64,000 bases of DNA from Dimorphilus gyrociliatus (lineage: Eukaryota > Annelida > Polychaeta > Dinophilidae), in the NCBI GenBank assembly GCA_904063045.1, contig CAJFCJ010000024.1:925777-989776 (forward strand). Direction: 5' to 3'. Position 1 is the stretch's first letter; each line of letters opens with the position of its first letter. The notes beneath the pieces are model-generated. The model ran no database searches. It was not told the origin of the DNA and worked only from the letters and a program-made list of their open reading frames with translations. Positions 23,269-34,900 of this stretch are shown in pieces. The position numbers and the translations under genes were made by a program.

Positions 23269-25924
23269 TGGACGAGGATTATCAGAATAGACCGAGTTGG
23301 ATTGATGCTAGAACTTGTTATAAGAAAGTCAAAAAGGTATATTATTTCATTTTTTAGGGCAATTTAGATCAGATAACCCTTTGTATTTGGTATATACCGC
23401 AAGAAATACTAACGTATTTGTCCAAATAAATAGCTAGAAACGGATAATCTTTCACAACAAAAGAAGAATCCTTTAGAGTCTATATTTTAAATATATAGAT
23501 GAGTATACATAATTATAGATGTTGATTGTATATACAGTATAACGTGCGTATATGAATAAAATAAGAGAGCCATAAAGGCTTACATTAAAATTGTATCTAT
23601 CTAGTTAAGTACACCTACCTTACCTTTAATAACGAAAATATCACATTCAGTAAAACATCTATAGAGAGCAAATAAATAAATAGATAATTGTAGAACTTTT
23701 CAAAGGTAATTAATCAACGTCAGTTAGTTGTAAAAATTGGGGAAAAAGTCAATTTATCTTTGGAAGTTGAAGACAAATTTTTAAAGTGTTTGTATTATTT
23801 GCTATAGTAGATGATGATTTGATGTATTTATTTATAATTTCAATGATATATGTTTGTATTTTCTCTCTCTCTCTCTTCCTTCTTTATAGCATTTATCATC
23901 TTTTTAATAGACTATTCTTTTCACATAAAATGGTCATTTCCTAAGACAAATGTATGTAATTCTAACAACAAAATACTTGTTTGCAACTGTTACTTTGAGC
24001 ATCTTCTTATTTTTTATTGCATCATTAAAAATATTAGATTTACTTAACGAAACATTTCTCGTTCCTCTCCAATAGAAAATTTTGGCAGAGAATGATAAGA
24101 AAGGGTTTAGGGAAGAGGGAGAAGAGCGAGACAGAAAGAGAGAGAGAAGAGAGAAAAAATGCTTTCAAGGACTTTTAGGCTATCTAATAGCTTTTCTTGT
24201 TTATCAATAGCAAACTCTACTTTTAACGTAGAAACGTGTTAAAGAAATTTTTTAGCTCATTTAACCTAATGCAAAGTAATAAATGGGTTAATATGAATAA
24301 ATAATAAAAGGTTTCATTTCAATACTCTATAGTTTTCATTGAAATAAAAGAATTCTTGAAAGTTAATTTGAGTTTTTAGAAGAAATAAGGTAGAAATTAT
24401 CGGTATACTTTTATACTTAATTGGTGTTTGTCTATGCTGATTGTAAAAACAAAGAAGGATTTCTAGGACCTATTTTCTTAATGGGTGGAAACGCGCGTAA
24501 AGAAAACTTTTACTTTTTGAGAAATAGACGCCAATTATCCGTGAAACTAGAGCACCTGCTTTAAAAAAGGAAATCGTTTTATAACGAGTCGTCTACGCGT
24601 GCGTCGCGGGGTCCTTTTTCACCTTTGAAGAGAACCGCCCCTGATTGACGGCTCCACCTGTTTATGCTAATTAGATATCTCTTTCAAATAGGGTCAAGTT
24701 GACGGTCAATCTTGCGGTTTATTTATAAGATGGAAACTACAAAGTATTTTCTTCTGTTTGGGCTATAACATTCAAAGACATTGTGGGAAAGTTCTCTTCA
24801 TTGGATTATTAATCTTCACCCTCTGCTCGCTTGGTCTGAGATTGATAAGAATTGATAAAGATCCAAAAAAATTATGGATTTCTCGTAAGTATATTTTATA
24901 TATTTGAAGTATATTAATTATGCAATAACAAGGCGATATAGGCCTAAAGGGATAAACATGAATTAATTAAAATTAAGGGAAAAAACACAACTAAAAGACA
25001 ATGTATTCTTTAAAAATATAAATTGTATATAATAGATGTCTTTTTCTGAAGTACTAAGCTACTTGTTTATGTCAGAATATTTAGGTTCTGTAGTATATAC
25101 TCTGCTAAAAACCGTATTAATAACATACATACATGCATATAAATTTATATATATATTAGGTCGATTTTTAAGTTTATTTTGAATGAAAAAAAGACAAAAT
25201 AAGGTCAACAAAAACCGTTCAAAAGGAATCTTATATTTTTTATTTTAAGTATACTTGTATATGTCGGATTATTCGAAACTTGATGTATTCTCTATATAGC
25301 AGACAAGAATAAAAATTGTTGATTTTAACGATGATATACGACAAAATATCTATTGAAAGGATCACGTTCATATATAGAAAAAAAGTAGTAAATTAAATAA
25401 CTTAAAAACTACATATAATAAAGAAAATGTTAAATTGTTTATTAAATATTATTAATAACATTATACAATTAAAAAATATAGTTCATCGCTTATCTATATT
25501 GAAATACGATAAGGATACAAATTGAAAAAGTTCCAAAGAAGTAGTGTCTTAAATAATTAGAATATTCATTTCAAGTACATACTCGACATTGTCAATGTAT
25601 TAATAATATTACCGATTTGAATGAAATTATAAGAGTTATTGAATAAACGACTTATGAATAAATATATTCTATAAATATTCATAAGATTAGTTATAAGTTA
25701 AAAAACAGGAAAGAGGATAGAATTAAAGTTCGTTGCAACTTTTCCTCTTGTGCATACAGTTGAACGTGTCAAATACATATGGTTTCTCACGTATGCAAAT
25801 TTTAAAAACATATATTTGCTTGCAGGAGATTAGTAATACTTAACAAAAGGTGTAAGATAATCATGATTCGTGATATTTGGGAGGATTTATTTTAATTTTT
25901 CCAATTCGTCTTTTATTCTTTCGA

Positions 25925-25969
<45 letters not shown>

Positions 25970-28900
25970 TTCTCATGTCTCTATTGAAATAGCGACTTAA
26001 ATATCAAAGTTTCTTGCGTAAAATAAAATTTATGGAGTACTTGAATTCTCTAGCGGTCGAAAGTTTTTTAGGTTTTTGGGGTATGGCCGCAGAAACAATA
26101 AAAAACTTCTTCTCGACCAGACGTTACAAAGTGTGAGAAAAAGAGCTAGACAGTGAGGGGCAGTTAGCAAAAACGAAGAGTAGAACGTAGTGGGGGGTAG
26201 GCTAGTGATTTAGATACTCTTTTTCTAGATGATACAGGAAAAGAGGCGTTTTTTTTTCTAGACCTAAGTTGACACACGCACTCCCTACCGTCCATTTATT
26301 TCGATACGGCTTACCAGTTCCAAACAATCCTAGCTTTTTTCTAAAGTATACACTCGAACGTGTCAGATGTATCGACCCGAAAGGGTAAATTGTTTGCATA
26401 GGCGGGGTCGGCCAAAAGGTTATGATACTCGACGCTCTCACACCTGCCACCATTTTTTCCTCTTCGTCAAACAAAAGAAAAATCTTTAACGTCGACACCA
26501 GCCAATTAAAATTTCCTATTCAAAACACTCTTTAAACATCCCTTTAGGGTGTTAAGTGAAAAATCCTGAGGATAAAAACGGGATAAATTCCTCTCTTCCG
26601 TTCTCTCCCCTCTCTGCGTCATACACATCCCTAGATGAAAAGAAGATGAAAAAGTTTCAAAATTCTATTTTTACTTAAATCGGATTAGTAATTTTATTTT
26701 CAAGTAGAAAGATTACATCATTACATAATAGCAGCATTAGCAACATCTCATTAACATTATGCTTTCATATTTTACAGCTTCCGGAAGAGTAGCGGAAGAA
26801 TTACGATACTCCGAAAAGTTCTTAAAAGACAGTGAAGGAGTAGATAGTCAATTTCTATTTCAGACCTCCGACAGCGACAATTTACTGTCTAAACGATCGT
26901 TATTATCCCATCTGGACGTCTTATTAAAAATAACCAACATTAAAGTCTCCCTATTTAACGAGTGAGTTTGCGTTTTCTATCTATACGTACAAATATTATT
27001 AGCTACATAGATATATCATGGGTCAAGTGGGAATTTTCTCTTAAGGTATTTTGTATCTGTAACCTTATATGCCTAAGGTGAACCTACTTTTTTTGTTGAA
27101 GGAGGCCACCCTCCATCTTTCTTTCTTTATTAAATCCTCTTCTCTAGTACTTTTCTCTTTATGCTATTTAAGCTACACAGAGCTTGATATATTTTCGTTT
27201 AACATTGTTTTCTATTTACACTTTGTCTTTTTACTTTCAGAGAATGGACTTTTGAAGATGTTTGTCATAGACACAGCTTTTATAACGGTCAAGAAGGAAG
27301 TAAACTGTTGAACAATATAATCGAAGGTTTAACTCCTTGTTCAATTGTGTCTATATTTGATTGTTTTTGGGAAGGAAGTAAAATATTAGGACCAACTCAT
27401 CCAGTTTATGTTCCTTCAACAATTTTTGGGTAAAAACCTCTTTATTTTTCTCTCTCTCTATCCGTAATATATTTCGTAGAAGAAGAAAAAATAAATAAAC
27501 ATATCTCTACGCTTACAAGACTTTAGATAAAAGTTTATTTATGGTTTTTCTAACCTAACAGACTTTTATTCGATCTACCACAAGAAATAACATGGAAAAA
27601 TCTTGATATTGATAAATTTATTAAAATATTGAAACTACACCATTTAGAAGGTTACGAAGCTTTGATCAGTTCGTTAAATAAGGTATATAAACTTTTGAAT
27701 TTTTCTTATTTTATCCAATTTTTATTGTAAATTGATAAAAAATAAAAATAATACCGCCTACTGTTCTTAGTCTGGTATTCGGAGCGGATACATAAACAAA
27801 CCATGTTTAGATAACACGGATTCGGAATGTCCAAATAGGAACGTTACGATAAATGCAAAGGAAGTTGTGGAATTAGAAACTTGTTCCGGCTTTGCCGAAA
27901 AGTTTATGGGTTGGAATAAGAAATTGTTAGTTAATGGAAAGTATGGCAGGTATGTTGAGTGTGTTGTTTTTCTTTTAGAGTAGATCTCTATAGGCTAAAT
28001 GTCTTATTGGTAGGGTTTTATGTTTTTACAAAAAATACTTTTCTAAGTTTGAACATTTATTTAAAAAGAGTAGTTTTAAAAAGGCGGGGATTATGGTTGT
28101 AACCTTAGATAAATTCTATTTATCGACTTTGACTTGCTCCAATTATTTCTAATAATTGGATTGAAGAACTATTGAATTTTAAAGGATTCATGAATACTTC
28201 ATTGTTATAAGACAATTTTTAAAGCTTTCGTTCTTCTTCTCTCATTCCTGCCTCCTTCTTATGCTCCCTTTCTTCTTTCGCCTCTTCTACTATTACATTT
28301 ACATACGCATTTTTAAAAGCAACAAGCACCTTCCCTTAACGTTATCTATTGCTTGTAAACAAACTTCCAGTACGGATTGAAGTCTGAAAATTGAATTATT
28401 GCCCATAAATAAGTTGATACAACGGTCGGTTAAAAATAATTGATAGCTGAATGAAAAAGTGGAAAAGGTGATAGGGTGAGGTATGCTGGGTCGTAAATTA
28501 TGCCTATAGACTAGTCGAGGTGACGTTTATTCGAAATTGAATTGGTTCTTTTGACGCCATTGAAATATTATAATTATTCCATTTTCAAGTGTAAACTAAT
28601 TAGAAGAGTATCTCGTTTTGGCGGGAAACGGGAGTCGGTCTAATTATAAGTCTTTCTCAATTAACTAGCCAGTGAACCGTATATGTTATTACCTCTTAAT
28701 AGTTCCGTCGCTGGGCACAGATCGTTTGTATAGATAATGACTTACTAAGGTCCTCTACTGTTACGAATTCAATGCCTTTATCTGGAATGGAGATCGAAGC
28801 AAAACACAACAAGCTTTCCACTGCCAAAATTAATAGGTTCCTCCTGAGACAACTTTTCCCCTATGATAAGAATATCTTTAAATTAATATGGGGACCAAGG

Positions 28901-31900
28901 TCAAAGAAAATAATATTATTCGAAAATTATCCAGACAGGCATTGACATATCTGGGCGGAAAAGGGCAGGTGTGCGTATGGCATATAAGTTTTAATAATAG
29001 ATTTTTGCAACGGCATGACACTTGTCGTCGTCTTGCGAAAGAATAATCGCATGCTGATAAAGCCGTAGCGGAAACAAGACTAACATGCTGGTAGGATTTA
29101 TTACCGGTCTACCGAAAATCGGACAATTTGAATGCTGGACTCTTTTGACAAGTAATAGCTGTCATACGTCCAACATCTTCCCGTTCAGTGTCTCCTCCCC
29201 TTTCCACCACTCCCACCGTCATTCCTATTGATAATCTGCCAAAACCGCCCCCTCCCTCCTTCCCCTCCTCCGACTCCTCCTTCTTCCCTTTCCTGGGAGG
29301 CCTACAAAACGACTTGTAGCTAACCAGATGTTATAAATTAAAGATATTATCTTACGAGAGAGGGAAAAAGAGAAAAATAATGAGAAAAACGGTCAGATTC
29401 CTAGCTAAAAACAAAATAATCTTGCAACACCTACAGATTATTTATAACCTTAATAAAAACGGTTGAAAATAACTTTTAGCATGGATTCTTCAATTTTATA
29501 GCCATATACTTTACTTTTACAAACACTATCTTATTTCTTATTATTATTGGTTTATCAATGTTTGTCAGTATATTTTGCGTTTATTATTCTAACACCAAAG
29601 TCCTTTCAACAACTTTAAAAGAGAATTAATAAAAGTAGGCGTTCAAGTAGAATTCCCTTGTGGCTATATGTTACTACCGGACATACAAAGAAGCGATCGT
29701 AGTCAAAGTAATTGATCCGATGGGTAATTTCCCGCTCTTCCGCCCATTTACTCTATTTTTATTCGAACGGAAGGAATGATTTTTTACCTGTTGTTAGTTT
29801 TTCTTTTTCCCCTTTCCTATGATTTGTCAAATTCTTTAATCTATTAGAATAAGAACTAAGAATAGGAAGAATTACAGATTATTTAACAACAGATATCTTA
29901 ACAACAAGTGTTAATAATTCTTTACATTGTTTGTCGAATCTATCTAAACTTTTTGATGTATAGATATTTATTTTAGCATACAATAATAGGCTTATTTCTT
30001 GGGAGATGATTTCTTTTGGTCTATCTGTCTTTCTTTTGTCTCTATAATATCTCTCTCTCCTCCATTCCTCTCCTTTACTTTAAAATCGTAAGACAACGTG
30101 GAAGAATCTTTATCGTTGTATTATTGATTGTATTGGAATAGCAAGACTATTGTTAAGATAAACTATGCTATTATATTTTGATTATCTTTACTGATGGATT
30201 TAAATGGTCAATTTCCAAACTGAAAGATTGGGAAGCTATACGAATTGAAAGAAATATAATAACATCTTTTTACAAAGAAGTCTTTCTTTCTCCTACAACT
30301 TCTTTTCAAGTTTAGCGCTCTTGCACCCAATTACGATACACTTTGTAAGAAAATAATTTACATATTCTCGACATCTAAGAGATTCTTATCTAACATTTTA
30401 TTCTTTAATCGCTTTGTTCAAAAATCGACTTTTTACCTTGAATTCCCTCCCACAGCTTCCCTTTTAACAAGTTATTTTAGGCCAGCTTCTTTTCCGATAG
30501 AAAAGAAAATTCTTTTTTCAACACTTTCTCCTGAAATCGAAAATATCTTGTTTATTATAAACAGTTTACAAGTGGAAAAATAAGGCCTAAGTTGCAAACA
30601 CTTTTATTATATATAGTGTTTAATATATTAACAGTGAAAGTAGACTGCGTCTTGTGTTCCTTATTTGGGACGAGAAAAATAAAAAGGGAAAAATGCTACA
30701 ACCCCTATATAACTATATATTAAGACCTTCGTCAATCAAATCTTTGAATAGGAATAAATTTCTCCACCTTCTATTATTTCTAAGTAGTTTGAATTCAATT
30801 ACTCTGAGGAATCTGTCTAGCCTTTTTATATTTATTAATATACTTTCATTGATGACTCGCAGGGGACTATTTTCTCTTAATTATTTTCTTGATAATTGAC
30901 TGGTACTTGAAAATGATTTGATTAGCCGAAATGTCACTTGAATTGTAAATATTGTTTTATAAATATATTGTGTATAAAGTCTCACTTTATCGGATATTAT
31001 ATCAAATATATTGAAATCGATTTGAAGATTTTTAACATTTCAGCAACATTGATTAAAATAGCAGAAATAATGAATTCCGAAAGGAAATGGTAGCTAATAT
31101 TAAATATATATACAGTATGTTTGGCATATTTCTTTCTTTTCTCCCTTATCATTGACATATTTCAAATAAATTTAAAGATAGAAATAATAATTCCTTGGGC
31201 GATTTTCACCGCCCACTTCCCCCGCCCATTTTCCCTCAGATAAAGTATAAAATGTTCAATAACAATAGAATCACAACAATTTCGAAAGGAACTAAAATTT
31301 TATTTCTCTTCTTATCAGCCTTTTAAGGGCTTAAGTAGTTTTATCAAAAAAAAAAAACTTGTAGGCTTTACTTCATTTTTCTTTTTTGGTGAAATATTAT
31401 GGACAGATGCCATCCTTTTCCCTGGAGCGTGATTATTATCATTCCCGTTTGGGACATGTTATACACAGACCACATGTCTTAAAATGTTTGCGTTCTTGAT
31501 GTTTTATCTCAAGATTGAGGTTTATTTTTGACAATGTCGAAATAATTTCTTTTTCCTTGTCCTCTATATAAACTTTTCACTACGAACGATTAATAATAGA
31601 CCAGCTAATTACCTATGGTGATAATTGACCCTTTTCCATCCCTTTTTCGCACCTTCTACCTTTTCCGACAACTTCCGCACTTTGAAAAAGAAAATGAGAA
31701 AGAAAAAAAACATCTGGATTTCTTTAAAAGTGAAAAGAGTAAAAAATAGAAAGGGGTGGAGGGGGAGAGATGATGAATTTCTGAAAATGTGCAGCATTTA
31801 TCATTTTAGTATATACTATAAAAAGCTTAAAATCATAATCTGATCTTCTTATTCCTTTCCGCTCTTAAAAGATTAGTAGTTGAACTAGTGCTTGAAATTT

Positions 31901-34900
31901 TCATAGATAAAAAGAGAAATTGAGCCTAACTAATGGATATTCAAAAGTTAACAATAAAAAATAAAAGATTTTGCCTCATATTGTTAAATAACTTTAAAAA
32001 GTTCTTGCGATCTTTCACTATTGCGGCTGGGAACAATCAACTAATTACTTACGTATCAAAGAGCTGTTTACAAAAATATTAAGTAGAGAGGGGGCGAAGC
32101 GAAAACTTGTAAGGGGAGAAGGTGAAGAAATGAAAGCGACCCCGATCTAAGGATATTTTCAATTTATGCTGAGGTTTATTAGGAGGAGGTTTAAAATTGT
32201 TGACGTAGTTTTATTCTTGTTTGATGTTGAGGAAGAAAACTAGCCCTTTAGGTGTTATGTTCCATTTTATATAAATCCCCCCTTTTATACTAATGTAAAT
32301 GGGAACAGATGACGATATAATCCGAGGGGCTGCCTTGATTGCCATCAGGTTGTATAGTTTGTGACCACTAAAATTGGAGTAAATGCATGCCACATGCCTA
32401 TGAAAACACAGGGAACCCTTTCTTTTATTTTAATAGGCCTAGCTGCCCAGTGTAAAATTTATTACCCCAATTGAATGAATAAAGAAAGAGACGTAACACT
32501 AAAAATGACCCGTGACTTGAATTTTATATTGGGCGTCAAACCGTCAGTTTTAAATTAAACATGAGTGTTTACGGCGCTCCAATTCTATTTCTAGAGTAGG
32601 CCTATTTAGTAGTCGAAATTTATTCCCGCGGGTGGTCCACCGCGTTTATTGACTAGATATGAGATATCCCGCCCGCAAGCGCGCGCCTATACAATGCGTG
32701 TGGTCTTTTATTAAAAACATAGGCCAATTTTTTGAACAGATATATCCTTAGGCCTAATTTAATTCTACGTTTATCTTTTTTGAACAGAACAAAGGCATTG
32801 CAATCAATCATTCATTTAATGGGACCCGAATATTTGTTTAATTATCACGATAGTACACAAAAGACCCAAAAGAATATGGAGAAATGGACAATGAAGGAAG
32901 CAGAAATGGTTCTAGCCAAATGGCATTTGGAAATGAAAAAAATTATCAATAACGAATCTACAAAGTTTTATATACTCACTTCAGACGATTTCGACGGAAT
33001 TGTCGAAGAATTTTGTAAAATCCCAATAGAGGGCGTAGCAATAGCCTATTCTTTGTGGGTAAGCGAAATATTTCCCATTTTTCAAACCCTACATAGGCGT
33101 CTAATTTAAGTAGCAATTAACAAACGAATAGATGATAAGAATGTCACAAACATATTGTGTATATTATGTACATATATACTGCATGTAACGACATCTATTA
33201 TCAGCTTAAGAAAAGAATTTGCCTACTTTCAATATTCAGTTAAGGACGTTAATCATAAATGATAATTCTGTTGAAAAACAATAGAATTCCTGTAGTGTCT
33301 TCTCTCCGCTTTAGTTCTTTTTATTTTTATCTAAGATACAAAAAAAACAGCGAAAAAAAATCAAAAAAAGTATCTTTACAAATAAGGTGCTATTGAAATC
33401 GAGCAATCAATTGAAAATAGGGGAGGAGGAGGGATAAAGAGAAAGAAATAGACAGAAGGGAGAACGAGAGAAAAAGATAGATAGAAGAAAATTAGAATTT
33501 GAGCAGATAGAGGGGTAAAAAAAAACTTTTACATCCTAACACCTAATCTATATATCTACTGTATATACTTTATACTATATATATATATATATTCTTACTT
33601 CTACTTCAATGATTAATTGACAATGCGCTCGTAATTAATAATGGAAAACTAAATTGCTCTTTTTTTAATTACAGATTATCTACTCTATTTTAATTAATCT
33701 CAGTCGAAATAAGAAATTAGCTCTGTCTCAAATATCTTTAAGTGTCTCCTCTATACTTATTATACTACTTAGTACAGCCTCAGCTTTAGGCCTATGTTGT
33801 GTCTTTGGTCTTGATTTGAACGCTCTAACGTTTCAGGTACAGTAAACTTTTTAGTATTAAACAATATTTATATATACATTAATTATATTATCATTATGTA
33901 TATATGCATAGATCATATTTCATAAACATTTACATAAATCCTTATAACGTGTATTGTTATCATATCAAGTATTTCTAAACGTTTTGCCTTTCTCTCTCCT
34001 TGTCTCTCTTTGAACTCTCTCTATTTCTTGAGAATAGCAAATATTTGATAAAAAGAAAATTGAGAGAGTCAAAAAGTATTTCTTAAGGAAAGTGATAGAA
34101 TGTGATTTTGTTTAATTCTTTCTATGTTTATTCTAGTCAATTTATCATCAAGAGTAAAGAGAAATTCTTTAATTCTTTTTCATCTATTTTCCCCATACAG
34201 CTGCTACCGTTTATTATAGTTGGAGCAAATTACGAACATATTATACTATTTTTACAAACTTATAAAGAAGTTTGTAGGAGCGATGTAGAATTTAGTGATA
34301 AAATAGGTCATGTAATGAAGAGATGCTCGTTGGATATTGTTCTTCCAATCGTTTGCAATTATTCTATATTGTTCGTCATCTATTTTGTATTCAATGCAAC
34401 GGCTATCGGACATTTTATACTTCAGGTAAAAGATGAAACATTTTAGATTGTTTACGTAATCATTCCTTTATACATAACTCTAAACTAAACATCTCCTTTT
34501 CAGCTTGGTATTGTAATTTTAATGAATCTAATTGGATTGTGTATAGTTCTACCGTCAATTATGAGCCTCGATCTACAAAAGCGATTAAACGAAAATCTGA
34601 CACAGCGGTCCGATTGCAATCATGTTTGTGTCCAAATTCCAAATTGTTCCAAAGATAAGTCCAACTCTTGTACGGATACCTATGGAGCGTTCCTTGAGAG
34701 GAGAAATATACAAATATTAATTATAATTTGCCTTTCAATGGCTATCGTCGTTGGAATCTTAGGAATTTTAAGGATTTCCGTTGGCATGAATATTTTAGAC
34801 TTTTCGAAAAAAGGAAGTGACCGGTACGAAGCACTTAAAACGAGGGAAACTCATTTTCCTAACTATTATACGCATATCATTACTACCGATGATTTTGATT

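Noticed and set aside
26202-26498. Minus-strand 98-codon frame in patched intron 2
   Set aside because: No acceptor or donor fits and no family resemblance; explained by locally higher GC.
30654-31843. Open frames in patched intron 6
   Set aside because: Low-complexity Ser/Leu/Phe and Lys-rich reads on both strands with no junctions; chance frames.
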